Source: Salaquimonas pukyongi
GTDB lineage: Bacteria; Pseudomonadota; Alphaproteobacteria; Rhizobiales; Rhizobiaceae
Direction: 5' to 3'
Assembly: GCF_001953055.1 (NCBI RefSeq)
Contig: NZ_CP019044.1
Location: forward strand, 2,666,001-2,730,000
DNA length: 64,000 nt
This document shows, one piece after another, positions 1 to 10,391 of this stretch; the first letter of the stretch is position 1; each line of letters starts with the position of its first letter. Made by a program: the position numbers and the translations under genes. The notes beneath the pieces are model-generated. The model was not told where the DNA came from, searched no databases, and was given only the letters and a program-made list of their open reading frames with translations.

Positions 1-635
1 AGGATCAGTTCATCATAAACGGGGACACCGTTTTCCTCCGGATAAAACGCCTTTCCCGGATGGCCTTCGATATCGAGCTGGTTGAGTTCGAAATTGCGGA
101 AGGCGCCGATCACTGCATCCACATTTCCGGTAATCAGCGAGGGGGAAAGCGCAAAGTTGATGTTGACCAGTTTGACATCGTCAAGGGACAGGCCGGCGGT
201 TTTCAGCATGGCGCCCAGCACCGCATCCTCAAACCCACCGACGGAAAAGCCGACCGTCTTGCCTTTCAGATCGGCGATGGCGTCAATGCCGGACGACTGC
301 AGCACGACCAGCGAGTTGAGCGGCGTCTCAGCAAGCGTGCCGACGCGTAGCAGCGGCAGTCCCTCATCGACCTGCACATGCAGTTGCGGCTGATAGGAAA
401 TCGCAAGATCAGCCTGACCGGCGGCAACCAGGCGCGGCGGCGCGCTCGGATCGGCAGGCGGGACCAGTTCCACGTCAAGGCCGGCTTCGTCGAACATGCC
501 TCTTTGTTTTGCCACAACGAGCGCCGCATGATCGGGATTAACGAACCAGTCAAGCAGGACGGTTAGCTTGTCTGCCGCATGTGCAGGCAGCGATGCACTG
601 ACCAGAGCCAGTGAGAGAACCAGCATTCTCAACAT
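1..635 (-). CDS. thiY: Thiamine-precursor (HMP) ABC transporter substrate-binding protein, 3' end outside window
   Basis: The open frame runs from an ATG at 635 off the left edge, giving about 211 residues without a stop. The N-terminus has a short signal peptide ending near AHA, followed by a mature NMT1/THI5-like domain (TVLLDWFVNPDHAALVVAK, then a conserved stretch around GQADLAISYQPQL). Proteins of this family bind hydroxymethylpyrimidine or a related thiamine precursor in the periplasm. The gene lies 27 bases downstream of the permease gene and both follow a TPP riboswitch, which supports a thiamine-salvage role. The ATPase gene is probably further left, outside the window. The exact ligand is inferred. 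Confidence 0.85.
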   Translation of the reverse strand, partial: MLRMLVLSLALVSASLPAHAADKLTVLLDWFVNPDHAALVVAKQRGMFDEAGLDVELVPPADPSAPPRLVAAGQADLAISYQPQLHVQVDEGLPLLRVGTLAETPLNSLVVLQSSGIDAIADLKGKTVGFSVGGFEDAVLGAMLKTAGLSLDDVKLVNINFALSPSLITGNVDAVIGAFRNFELNQLDIEGHPGKAFYPEENGVPVYDELI

Positions 636-662
636 TCAAAATACTCCGTGTTTTTGAAAAAT

Positions 663-1451
663 TCAGTCATGGGCGTGACGTGCCCACCAGATAAGTCGAT
701 CGGACAGCTTCACCACCGCAAAGCGCAGTAGCCAGGCGCACACGGCGAGCACGATGAGGGCTGCAAACACCACATCCATCTGGGTGCGCGCATTGGCCTG
801 CAGCATGACAAATCCAAGCCCGCCTGCAGCGCCCGCCCATTCGCCGACAACCGCACCGATGGGCGCGATGGTGGCCGCAACCTTAAGGCCGGTCATGAGC
901 GGCGGCAGGGCGGCAGGCAGCCGCATGTGATAAAAGAGCTGCATCCGGTTTGCTCCCCAGCTGTGGCCGAGATCAAGCCATCTTGCCGGAGTCTGTTTCA
1001 GGCCATCATAAAACGCGGAAGCGATCGGGAAGAAGATAATCAGTGCAGCCATGACGATCTTTGACCCGAGCCCCAGGCCAAACCAGATTACCAGAATGGG
1101 TGCAATGGCGAAGACCGGCAGCGTTTGCGTCGTTACAACAACCGGCATCAGATAGCGGTCGAGAACCGGAAACCCCGCCAGGGCAATGGCAACCCCCATG
1201 CCGAGCAGACTGCCGGCGAGAAGCCCCAATACCATTTCCTGAACGGTGATCAGCGCATTGACGCCAACATATTGGAACTGGTGATACATCACGCCTGCAA
1301 CGGTGGACGGGCCGGGAAGCAGAAAGTCCGGCGGCCCGAAAAACCACTTGGCTCCCTGCCAGACAGCCAGCAGCAGCGCCAGCACGCTCAAGGCGTGCAA
1401 CAGGCTAAACAAGGCAGACCGCCGTGGTTCCATTGCTTTGTCCCGGGCCAT
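663..1451 (-). CDS. thiX: ABC transporter permease, thiamine-precursor uptake (ThiX-like)
   Basis: This 262-residue BPD_transp_1 permease has about six hydrophobic segments. The cytoplasmic EAA-type loop falls around residues 160-185, in the region LDLGHSWGANRMQLFYHMRLP. It forms the inner-membrane channel for the substrate-binding protein encoded next. A TPP riboswitch lies upstream, so expression should fall when thiamine pyrophosphate is plentiful. The start at 1451 is the first ATG; a second ATG six codons later is possible. Specificity for hydroxymethylpyrimidine rather than another thiamine fragment is inferred from context. Confidence 0.85.
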   Translation of the reverse strand: MARDKAMEPRRSALFSLLHALSVLALLLAVWQGAKWFFGPPDFLLPGPSTVAGVMYHQFQYVGVNALITVQEMVLGLLAGSLLGMGVAIALAGFPVLDRYLMPVVVTTQTLPVFAIAPILVIWFGLGLGSKIVMAALIIFFPIASAFYDGLKQTPARWLDLGHSWGANRMQLFYHMRLPAALPPLMTGLKVAATIAPIGAVVGEWAGAAGGLGFVMLQANARTQMDVVFAALIVLAVCAWLLRFAVVKLSDRLIWWARHAHD

Positions 1452-1563
1452 ATCGAACCGTGCCGCGGCACGCGCCGACGCAATTATTCCGGATGCTGTT
1501 TGGGAAGAAAACTCAGCGACGCTGGGAGAGGGGACGATGGAAAACTGGCCAGTCCCGGAATCT

Positions 1564-1692
1564 CCATCCCTTCGCCGGCATTACCCGGATCAGGTTTCCG
1601 ATCCCGAAACTGGCCGGCAGCAAGTGCCTTCATGGTCCGGGATCAAGGGTTCAGCGTCCACTGTCTCAGCCCGTAAGAGCACCCCTTGGAGT
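1564..1692 (-). ncRNA. TPP riboswitch (THI element)
   Basis: On the minus strand the leader contains the hallmark THI-box blocks: GGGGTGC (1685-1679), GCTGAGA (1670-1664), ACCCTTG, and ACCTGATCCGGGTAATGCC followed by GGCGAAGGGA (about 1597-1567). These form the pyrimidine- and pyrophosphate-sensing arms of the TPP aptamer. An extra hairpin-like stretch of about 50 bases lies between the ACCCTTG and ACCTGATC blocks, longer than in many TPP aptamers. The gene controlled is the permease starting at 1451, roughly 110 bases downstream, so the intervening leader can hold the expression platform. Confidence 0.92.
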
Positions 1693-1754
1693 TCCCAACT
1701 GGATACAGGAAGGAAAATGGCGGCGCAAGTGGGAACGCGGCAGACTGCAAAAGC

Positions 1755-3917
1755 TCAGCGGTTGCGCCAGTCCGCCAGCGCTTCGGAGAAGATCTTTTTG
1801 CCGGTCGCACCTTTTTCGAGCGTGACCAGACCACGCCGCCCGGTCAGATAGGTGATGGGCACATCAATCCAGTTCGCGGTCTCCAGCAGGCCGAGATTGG
1901 TCTGCTGGGCCTGTTCGAGATTGTTAAGCGCGATCAGGAAAAAACCCGCATCAATGCGCGCCGGAACGCCAACAAGACTTTCTCCCCGCGCCTGTTCGGT
2001 GGACTTCATGACGAAGCGGGAAACCTGGTCGATATTGCCGCCGGAAAAGCCTGGCGGAACGGTGAAGAACAGTTCGATGATATGGCTGGCGGGAAGCGCT
2101 GCATCAACATTGCGCTTGATCGTCAGGTTAAGTTGAAGCCCCCGCGCGGGAACCTCCATCACCCCCTTGATCACCGCCTCTGGGGCGGCACCCTCTTCGG
2201 GAGCCTCATTTGCCAGTGTCCAGGAAACCGCACCATCATCGCGGCTTGCCCCGTTGGTGCCGAAGCCCTCTTCGTAGAGAAATGCCTTTTCACCTGCCAG
2301 AACGACCGGTTGCTCGGCAGTGTCGCTGGCAGCTGCTTGCTGCTCACCACTTTCACTGGCCGCCTCGCCGGTTTCAGCGGCCTGCTCTCCGGAGTTTTCC
2401 TGTGAAGCGGCATTGCCGCCATCGGCAGGTTCGACAAGCTGGATCGGCTCATCGGTTTCCACCACCGGAGCCTCTTCCGTTTCAGGCGGTGTTACGTCCC
2501 TGACCGCTGTCTGTTCGGACGGTGTATCCTGGGTTTCCTGGTCGGACACTGCCGGTTCGCTCGACTGGGAAGAACCGCCATCACCAAGCCGTGAGGTATC
2601 CTTCTCGGGCTCGCTTTCCCCCGTCGCATTTTCCCCGGTCTCGCCCCCGGCAGACTGTTCCCCGGCAGGCGCTTCGGCGGCATCGCCCGGCCCGTCTTTG
2701 GTGACGTCCGCGATTATCGAAGATACGGCGTTGACCGCCTTGCTGCCGGCCTCTTTCAGTTCATCCTGATAATAATAGGCGCCAGCCCCTGCACCGCCAA
2801 TCAGCAGGATGGTTAAAAGCCAGCCAAGAACCTTGCCGGCACCAGCCTTGCGCCGGGGCGGTGGCACCGGGCGGGAAACCGGCGGTTCACTTTCGAGCGC
2901 CGGATCATTGTCCAGTTGTGAGACGTAATCGGGCTGAGGGACACTTCCTGTATCTGCCGGTCTGTCGGCCATGCCGGATGGCACGGCAGGTTCAGGTGCC
3001 CGCGGCGCGGGTTCAGCCGGCGCTTGCGGAGCACTGGCAATATCCGGCTGCGGCGGTGCAGCAGGCATTTCCGGTTCGCCCGGCGGGTAGGGGACATTGC
3101 GGACTGCGTCCGTTTCGAGCGGGGGTACAGGTGCTGGCTCCAGCGGCGTATCCGGCTGGGCAGGAGAAGGCGGGGAAGGCGGTATGGACGGCGGTGCCGG
3201 TTCCTGCGGTACCGTTGCCGGCTCTGGCTGCGAAACCGGCGCTGTATCTTGTTGGGGCGCGGGCATTTCCGCCGGCGCTGCAGTGACGGCTGTTTCAACT
3301 GCACCGGCTGGCGCGGCTTCACCTGCGGATCCTTCCGCTTCATCGAGCATCTTGCGCAACCGCTCCTGATCCGTCTTGGACCGTGGTGGATTGCCGGCCA
3401 GCAGCGCTGTTGCCTGCTCTTTCCATTCCTGGGTTTTCTCAAACCCCGGAATGCCCATCTTTTCCGTCAGCACTGCCAGTTCACCGTCAGACATGGCGGC
3501 AATCTGGCTAAGCTTGGTGATGCCCTCTTCTTCAAGGTGCTGCAGCGTCTTGTCGCCGATCCCGTCGATCAGGATTGGTGTGTCGGCGGCTTCGGGAAGC
3601 ACCGAAGACAATCCGGCCTGCGGCGCCGTCGGTACAGCGGGCTGCGATTCAGCTGGTGAAGGAGAGGCCGGAATTTCCTCGCTGGCCGGGGCAATGGCTG
3701 CAGCGGCTGCCTGTTCGCCCGCTTCCACATGCTTAATGGCGGCTTCCAGCTGCTGCAATTGTGCAGCAATGGCAGTTTCCGCAGGCGCCGGGTCCATGGC
3801 CCTGAGCTTGCGGTCGATCGTATCGCGGGCCTTTTGGTAGATTACCTCCCGGTTTGCTGCGGTGTTTTCAGCCAGCGCTGAAACCGCCTTGGCGATAATC
3901 GAAACATAGTCAGCCAT
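1755..3917 (-). CDS. Membrane-anchored protein with helix-hairpin-helix-like domain, function unknown
   Basis: This is a protein of about 720 residues. In order it has a helical N-terminus (MADYVSIIAKAV...), an acidic linker, a helix-hairpin-helix-like segment near residues 105-175 (LIDGIGDKTLQHLEEEGITKL), a long Pro/Glu/Ala-rich region, one membrane span near residue 370 (LGWLLTILLIGGAGAGAYYY), another acidic disordered stretch, and a folded C-terminal domain of about 170 residues ending in DWRNR. I do not recognise the C-terminal domain. An in-frame ATG five codons upstream (3932) is also possible; I prefer MADYVS as the likelier conserved start. It is co-directional with purA upstream. No function is assigned. 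Confidence 0.75.
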   Translation of the reverse strand: MADYVSIIAKAVSALAENTAANREVIYQKARDTIDRKLRAMDPAPAETAIAAQLQQLEAAIKHVEAGEQAAAAAIAPASEEIPASPSPAESQPAVPTAPQAGLSSVLPEAADTPILIDGIGDKTLQHLEEEGITKLSQIAAMSDGELAVLTEKMGIPGFEKTQEWKEQATALLAGNPPRSKTDQERLRKMLDEAEGSAGEAAPAGAVETAVTAAPAEMPAPQQDTAPVSQPEPATVPQEPAPPSIPPSPPSPAQPDTPLEPAPVPPLETDAVRNVPYPPGEPEMPAAPPQPDIASAPQAPAEPAPRAPEPAVPSGMADRPADTGSVPQPDYVSQLDNDPALESEPPVSRPVPPPRRKAGAGKVLGWLLTILLIGGAGAGAYYYQDELKEAGSKAVNAVSSIIADVTKDGPGDAAEAPAGEQSAGGETGENATGESEPEKDTSRLGDGGSSQSSEPAVSDQETQDTPSEQTAVRDVTPPETEEAPVVETDEPIQLVEPADGGNAASQENSGEQAAETGEAASESGEQQAAASDTAEQPVVLAGEKAFLYEEGFGTNGASRDDGAVSWTLANEAPEEGAAPEAVIKGVMEVPARGLQLNLTIKRNVDAALPASHIIELFFTVPPGFSGGNIDQVSRFVMKSTEQARGESLVGVPARIDAGFFLIALNNLEQAQQTNLGLLETANWIDVPITYLTGRRGLVTLEKGATGKKIFSEALADWRNR

Positions 3918-3990
3918 GAAGCTTTCCCGCATCTCCTCCGGTATTCGGCCTCACTGCCCTCTTCGGGATATGTAGAGTACCGCCACCCTT

Positions 3991-5289
<1,299 letters not shown>

Positions 5290-5509
5290 GCCATTGCTCC
5301 TTTGCATGAAATTACAAACCGGCGGCCTGTGCAGTCCGCCAGCCGATCCCGCCAGCCCGGGAGGGCTGCGGAATACCATCTGCAATGCTCGGGAAACCGG
5401 GCGGTCACCTGCCACCCGCCGGATTGCGGTTGTTATTAGTCTCAAACTGGTTCAAACATCAAGGGTTCTGCAAAACCCTGCCACCTTCAGCACAACCCTT
5501 CGTAATTCG

Positions 5510-6418
5510 ATGCGCCCGTTCCAGTGGCTTTACGGCCAGCCCTACATCCTGCTTCTGCTTACCGCCCTGTTCTGGGGCGGCAATGCGGTGGCGGGAAAAC
5601 TCGCCGTCGGCCATGTCTCACCGTTTCTGCTGACAGCGCTGCGCTGGGCGGCAGCCATGGCAATTGTCTATTTGTTTGCCCTGCCGCATCTTAAACGCGA
5701 TCTGCCTGCGATCCGCCGCAATATCTGGTTTCTGGCCCTGCTCGGGGCCATTGGTTTTACGGTCTTCAACAACCTGATGTATTCGTCGCTGATTTACACG
5801 ACGGCGATCAACGTGGCGATCATTCAGGCCGCCATGCCGCTGATCGTGTTTTTGCTGAACTTCCTGCTGTTCGGCTTGCGCACCACCGGACTTCAACTGG
5901 CGGGGTTCGCGCTGACACTGGTCGGGGTCGCCACCATCGCCTCAAGCGGCAGTCTTGAGGTTCTGGCACGCCTTGCCTTCAATCTTGGCGATTTGCTGAT
6001 GTTCGTGGCCATCATGACCTATGGGGCCTATTCGGTTCTGCTCAAGCAGAAGCCGCAGATGCACTGGCTGAGCTTTATCAGCGTACTTGGTACGTCAGCC
6101 CTTCTGGCTTCCCTGCCATTCGTTGCCCATGAAGCCTTGACCGGCACCCTGGTATGGCCGGACTTGCAGGGATGGGGTGTCGTGCTCTACACCGCAATCT
6201 TTCCATCGATCCTCAGCCAGGTCTTCTGGATGCGCGGCCTGGAACTGATCGGCTCCAACCGGGGCGGCGTTTTCATAAACCTGGTGCCGGTCTTCGGGTC
6301 TGCCCTGGCCATCACCATTCTCGGCGAACGCTTCCACCTGTATCACGCCATTGCGCTTGTACTGGTGATCGGCGGCGTCTGGCTGTCCCAGCGCCGCCGC
6401 AAAACTGCCGCCGCCTGA
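5510..6418 (+). CDS. EamA-family (DMT superfamily) transporter
   Basis: This 302-residue integral membrane protein has two EamA repeats and about ten hydrophobic segments, starting MRPFQWLYGQPYILLLLTALFWGGN. The motif FWGGNAVAGK at the end of the first helix is typical of DMT-superfamily metabolite exporters. The start at 5510 is the first ATG that does not run into the purA promoter region. The gene is divergent from purA, and its end is only ten bases from the end of serA. The substrate cannot be told from sequence. Confidence 0.88.
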   Translation: MRPFQWLYGQPYILLLLTALFWGGNAVAGKLAVGHVSPFLLTALRWAAAMAIVYLFALPHLKRDLPAIRRNIWFLALLGAIGFTVFNNLMYSSLIYTTAINVAIIQAAMPLIVFLLNFLLFGLRTTGLQLAGFALTLVGVATIASSGSLEVLARLAFNLGDLLMFVAIMTYGAYSVLLKQKPQMHWLSFISVLGTSALLASLPFVAHEALTGTLVWPDLQGWGVVLYTAIFPSILSQVFWMRGLELIGSNRGGVFINLVPVFGSALAITILGERFHLYHAIALVLVIGGVWLSQRRRKTAAA

Positions 6419-6428
6419 CGCGCGGTTT

Positions 6429-8024
6429 TCACCCGACTTCGAACTCCAGCGCATTGGCACGCTGGAAGAGCCCGGTATCAAGCAGCTTCTTCAAAACACC
6501 CTCCGGTGCCGGTTGGTCGATATAGAGCAGCGCAATTGCATCCCCGCCTGCCCGGTTCCGCCCGAGCTGGAAGTTGGCGATGTTCACACCCGCTTCGCCG
6601 AAAACCGATCCGAGCGTTCCGATAATGCCGGGCACATCGTGGTTTGTGGTGTAGATCATGTAACGCCCGATCTCCGCATCGAGATTAATACCCTTGATCT
6701 GGATGAAGCGCGGTTTGCCGTCGGAGAACACCGTTCCGGCAACCGAGCGCTCCTGCTTTTCGGTGATGATGCGCAGCTTGATATAACTGTCGAAGACGCC
6801 GGACTTGTCCTGGACGGTTTCGGAAATCTGGATGCCACGCTCCTTGGCCATGACCGGCGCAGAGACCATGTTGACGTCCTGCACCTGGCTTTTGATCAGG
6901 CCTGCGACCGCCGCAGCCGTCATTGCGTTGATGTTCATCTTCGCGACACCGCCGTCATAGGTGATTTCAATCTTCTTGATCGGCTCGTCCGTCACCTGGC
7001 CGACAAAGCTGCCAAGGTGCTGTGCCAGCTTTACGAAAGGCGTCAGCTTAGGTGCTTCCTCCGCGCTGATCGATGGCATGTTGAGCGCATTGGAGACCGC
7101 TCCCTTGACGAGATAGTCCGACATCTGCTCTGCCACCTGGATCGCCACATTCTCCTGCGCTTCCCGGGTGGAGGCGCCAAGATGCGGTGTGCAGATAACA
7201 TTATCGAGACCGAAAAGCGGGCTGTTGACCGCCGGTTCCTCGGCAAACACATCGAAGGCGGCGCCCGCCACCTTGCCCGCCTTGATCGCCTCCGCAAGGG
7301 CAGCCTCATCCACCAGCCCGCCACGGGCGCAGTTAACGATCCGCACACCGGGCTTGAGCTGCGCAATTGCTTCCGCGCTGAGAATGTTTCGCGTCTTGTC
7401 GGTCAGCGGCACATGAAGCGTGATAAAATCGGATCGTTCGAAAAGCTCGTCCAGTTCAACCTTTTCCACGCCGATCGCTGCCGCCTTGTCCTGGGAAAGA
7501 AACGGGTCATAGGCAATGACGCGCATTTTCAACCCTTGCGCCCGCTCGATCACGATCCTGCCGATATTGCCGGCACCGATAACCCCCAGGGTTTTAGCTG
7601 TGATCTCCACCCCCATGAAACGGGATTTTTCCCACTTGCCTGCCTGGGTGGAATTGTCGGCGGCCGGTATCTGGCGCGCCAGTGCCAGCATCAGCGAAAC
7701 GGCATGCTCGGCCGTGGTGATGGAATTCCCGAATGGTGTGTTCATCACCACAATGCCTTTGCGCGAGGCAGCCGGAATGTCGACATTGTCGACGCCGATG
7801 CCTGCACGGCCCACCACTTTCAGCCGGTCTGCCGACTTGATCAGCTTCTCCGTCACCTTGGTTGCCGAGCGTATTGCCAGGCCATCGTAATTGCCGATGA
7901 TCTCCAGCATCTTCTGTTTGTCCTTTCCGGCGTCCGGCAGGTAATCGACTTCAATGCCTGCACGGCGGAAAACATCGACAGCGGTTTCAGAAAGCTTGTC
8001 GGAAACGAGTACACGGGGTGTCAT
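6429..8024 (-). CDS. serA: D-3-phosphoglycerate dehydrogenase
   Basis: The enzyme catalyses the NAD-dependent first step of serine biosynthesis. The 531-residue length is the long SerA type: substrate- and NAD-binding domains (GxGxxG in LGVIGAGNIGRIV near residue 145, NCARGG, FDVFAEEP, and the catalytic His in TPHLGAST), an intervening regulatory domain, and a C-terminal ACT domain beginning near HDVPGIIGTLG. The start at 8024 is fixed by a strong AAGGAGAG site; the longer open frame upstream is not part of the protein. serC lies 100 bases upstream in the same direction, forming the serC-serA operon. Confidence 0.97.
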   Translation of the reverse strand: MTPRVLVSDKLSETAVDVFRRAGIEVDYLPDAGKDKQKMLEIIGNYDGLAIRSATKVTEKLIKSADRLKVVGRAGIGVDNVDIPAASRKGIVVMNTPFGNSITTAEHAVSLMLALARQIPAADNSTQAGKWEKSRFMGVEITAKTLGVIGAGNIGRIVIERAQGLKMRVIAYDPFLSQDKAAAIGVEKVELDELFERSDFITLHVPLTDKTRNILSAEAIAQLKPGVRIVNCARGGLVDEAALAEAIKAGKVAGAAFDVFAEEPAVNSPLFGLDNVICTPHLGASTREAQENVAIQVAEQMSDYLVKGAVSNALNMPSISAEEAPKLTPFVKLAQHLGSFVGQVTDEPIKKIEITYDGGVAKMNINAMTAAAVAGLIKSQVQDVNMVSAPVMAKERGIQISETVQDKSGVFDSYIKLRIITEKQERSVAGTVFSDGKPRFIQIKGINLDAEIGRYMIYTTNHDVPGIIGTLGSVFGEAGVNIANFQLGRNRAGGDAIALLYIDQPAPEGVLKKLLDTGLFQRANALEFEVG

Positions 8025-8124
8025 CACACTCTCCTTGATGGGATGCAGCGCCTGCCCTTCGGGCGGCTTGCCGCAATAGTCGGAAATCTCGGGAAGGCCC
8101 GGCCACACACGGGCGGGCAGAAAA

Positions 8125-9300
8125 TCAGGCGGCGGCCTCAAGGTCCTGCAAAGCCGTTTCAAAGGCCCATTGAAGCCAGGGCAGCAACGCTTCAATATCC
8201 GCCTGCTCGACCGTGGCGCCGGTCCAGATTCGCAAGCCCGGCGGGGCATCGCGATAGGCGCCGATGTCCAGTGCCGCACCGGCTTTTTCAAGCGCGGAGA
8301 CCATCGACTTGGCAAAGGCTGCCTGTTCATCGCCGCCCAACGCCGCAACGTGCGGATCGGTGATCTTAAGGCAGACCGAGGTGTTGGAGCGCGTCTCCGG
8401 CACTTCAGCAAGAAAATCGAGCCATGGCGTCTGTTCGACAAAATCTCTCAGAACGGCGAAATTGCCGTCGGCCCGGCTGGTCAGCGCAGAAAGCCCGCCC
8501 TGTGACTTTGCCCAGGAAAGTGCATCGAGATAATCCTCGACACAAAGCATGGAGGGCGTGTTGATCGTCGCGCCTGAGAAAATCCCTTCGATCAGCTTGC
8601 CATTCTTGGTGAGGCGAAAAATTTTCGGCAGCGGCCAGGGCGGCGCATAAGTTTCGAGCCGCTCCACGGCACGTGGAGAAAGGATAAGAATGCCGTGGGC
8701 GCCCTCTCCGCCAAGCACTTTCTGCCAGGAAAAAGTCACCACATCGAGCTTGTCATAGTCGAGTGTTTGGGCAAACGCAGCCGACGTCGCATCGCAGATT
8801 GTCAGCCCGTCGCGGTTCTCGGGAATAAACCCGCCATCGGGAACACGAACGCCCGATGTCGTGCCGTTCCAAGTAAACACTACGTCACGGTCGAAATCGG
8901 CGAGGCCAAGATCCGGCAGTTCACCGTAAGGCGCTTCGAACACCCGCACATCGGCAAGTTTCAGCTGCTTGGCAACATCGGTCACCCAGCCCTTGCCGAA
9001 ACTCTCCCAGGCCAGCATGTCGACGCCGCGTTCTCCCAGCAGGGACCATAGCGCCATCTCCACGGCGCCGGTATCGGATGCCGGCACGATGGCGATACGG
9101 TGGGTAAGTGGAACTTCCAGAACCTCCCGTGTCAGCGCGATGGCTTCGGCAAGCTTTGACTTGCCTTCCTTCGAACGGTGGGAGCGGCCCAGCAAGGCAT
9201 CACCGAGCGCTTCTGGCGACCAGCCTGGGCGCTTGGTGCAGGGACCGGATGAAAAACGGGGATTGGCCGGACGCACGGCCGGCATCGGTATCGCAGACAT
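8125..9300 (-). CDS. serC: Phosphoserine aminotransferase
   Basis: This PLP enzyme makes 3-phosphoserine from 3-phosphohydroxypyruvate and glutamate, the second step of serine synthesis. The 391-residue protein begins [20 protein letters not shown] and contains the PLP lysine in [15 protein letters not shown]. It belongs to the SerC branch common in alphaproteobacteria. It is the first gene of the serC-serA operon, and its ribosome site lies inside a predicted leader hairpin. Confidence 0.95.
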   Translation of the reverse strand: MSAIPMPAVRPANPRFSSGPCTKRPGWSPEALGDALLGRSHRSKEGKSKLAEAIALTREVLEVPLTHRIAIVPASDTGAVEMALWSLLGERGVDMLAWESFGKGWVTDVAKQLKLADVRVFEAPYGELPDLGLADFDRDVVFTWNGTTSGVRVPDGGFIPENRDGLTICDATSAAFAQTLDYDKLDVVTFSWQKVLGGEGAHGILILSPRAVERLETYAPPWPLPKIFRLTKNGKLIEGIFSGATINTPSMLCVEDYLDALSWAKSQGGLSALTSRADGNFAVLRDFVEQTPWLDFLAEVPETRSNTSVCLKITDPHVAALGGDEQAAFAKSMVSALEKAGAALDIGAYRDAPPGLRIWTGATVEQADIEALLPWLQWAFETALQDLEAAA

Positions 9301-9360
9301 GATCTACCCTTCCAGATAGTGAGCCCCTCGTTGGGGAGGGGTGGCCCACTGGCGGGATTA
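9301..9360 (-). ncRNA. Candidate serC leader RNA
   Basis: Immediately upstream of serC, the minus strand carries a GC-rich hairpin (CCCCTC-CCCAAC-GAGGGG, about 9344-9325) followed by a small stem (ATCT...AGAT) whose loop GGAAGGGT is the serC ribosome site, 2-3 bases before the ATG. A known alphaproteobacterial serC leader motif is described as having a last stem that overlaps the serC ribosome site, which fits. Assignment to that family is from memory of the description, not a covariance search. Confidence 0.6.
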
Positions 9361-9445
9361 GACAAGGAGCTGTCGCATGTCAATTGGCAATCGGTCTGTC
9401 ATGCAATTTGCGGCTTCAAAGGCTGAAGCGCGGCTGAAAACAGCA

Positions 9446-9467
9446 ACGGCTTCCCGAAGGAAGCCGT
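9446..9467 (-). terminator. Probable intrinsic terminator of the beta-barrel gene
   Basis: On the minus strand the arms ACGGCTTCC and GGAAGCCGT pair across a loop of four bases and are followed by TGCTGTTTT. It lies about 30 bases past the intended stop of the outer-membrane protein gene. Confidence 0.6.
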
Positions 9468-9475
9468 CACGTTTG

Positions 9476-10309
9476 TCATAAAATCCGGATGGTTTTAGTG
9501 GAAGTTCCACCGGATGCCGGCGCGCACCGTATGGATCTTGATGTCGCCATCGAAACCCTGCTGGCCGGAGTTGGCATTGCCGCCTTCAAAATTGAACATG
9601 TGCCCCCCTCAATATGTTTGAAGGTGTAGCCCGCATCCAGTTTCATATTGCTCGTCAGATCGTAGGAAACACCGGCATGCAGCGCATAGGCAAACCGCCA
9701 TTCGCCATTGCCGTCGTGTTCGGAGTCACCAGGCGAGCCAGTACAATCACCGGATACACAGCGCTCATCATTTTCGATGTCACTCCAGTGCACCATGGCA
9801 CCGCCGATACCGGCACCGGCATAGGGTGTGAAGCCGGAGAAATTGCCCAGGTCCACATAGGCATTTGCCATTAATGTGGTTACCGCGAGTTCACCGGTAT
9901 CCTCATAGCTACAAACACCGGTGGCGGTACCGCAGTTTGTGACGCCAACCGCAGAAGAACCGTCGAACTCAGCCCAGAAATGGTGATCAACCGTAACATC
10001 CATACGGAAGTAGTCGGTGGCCTGATAACCAATACCACCGCCAAGCATCCAGGCCGAACCAAGATCATGTTTCTCAAAGTCGCCGGTCAGCGTAGCTGAT
10101 CCCTGATAATATTCCACGCCGTCCACGGCCATGTGCGAGTATCCGATATCCCCTCTAAGATACCAGCCGCCCACGGTAATTGTGCGAACCTCGGGAACCA
10201 CCTCCACAACCGGCGGCGGTATCAGATCTGCAGCATTCGCAAAGGCTGACGTGGCGAGCAGACCTGCCGTAAAAACCGAAAATTTGAAAATGCTGCGCAT
10301 GACTAGCAT
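9476..10309 (-). CDS. Outer-membrane beta-barrel protein, C-terminus shifted by a missing G
   Basis: This is a porin-like barrel protein of the Omp25/Omp31 type, with a signal peptide (MRSIFKFSVFTAGLLATSAFANA, then ADLIPPP) and alternating strands such as GWYLRGDIGYS and ELAVTTLMANAYVDLG. As written, the last 45 residues are out of frame and read HIEGGTCSILKAA... Adding one G to the six-G run (9603-9608, written as C on the plus strand) restores HIEGGHMFNFEGG and an ending AGIRWNFH with a stop at 9497-9495, which looks like a normal barrel C-terminus. I regard the intact gene as 9495-10309 plus one base. M4 is an equally good start. Confidence 0.8.
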   Translation of the reverse strand: MLVMRSIFKFSVFTAGLLATSAFANAADLIPPPVVEVVPEVRTITVGGWYLRGDIGYSHMAVDGVEYYQGSATLTGDFEKHDLGSAWMLGGGIGYQATDYFRMDVTVDHHFWAEFDGSSAVGVTNCGTATGVCSYEDTGELAVTTLMANAYVDLGNFSGFTPYAGAGIGGAMVHWSDIENDERCVSGDCTGSPGDSEHDGNGEWRFAYALHAGVSYDLTSNMKLDAGYTFKHIEGGTCSILKAAMPTPASRVSMATSRSIRCAPASGGTSTKTIRIL

Positions 10310-10376
10310 CCTTCCTGCTTACGCCGACTAAACGGCAGATGACTTCACTGTCAGGCCGCAAGATCGCGCAGAAAGG

Positions 10377-10391
10377 TTAAGGCGCACTTAA
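10377..10391. promoter_or_regulatory. CtrA-like box (TTAA-N7-TTAA)
   Basis: Two TTAA half-sites are separated by exactly seven bases between two divergent outer-membrane-protein genes. This spacing is the full CtrA consensus. More TTAA-containing sequence follows up to 10435 (for example GGTTAACGCACGTTAACC). CtrA control is inferred from the motif only. Confidence 0.4.

Noticed and set aside
5290-5445. N-terminal extension of PurA by 52 residues
   Set aside because: The extension lacks family similarity, while a good ribosome site precedes the ATG at 5289.
6513-8363. 616-codon open frame on the plus strand
   Set aside because: It is antisense to serA and serC, has a Cys/His/Arg-rich composition typical of a shadow frame, and no recognisable domain.
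8025-8441. N-terminal extension of SerA by 139 residues
   Set aside because: It overlaps serC in another frame; AAGGAGAG directly precedes the ATG at 8024.
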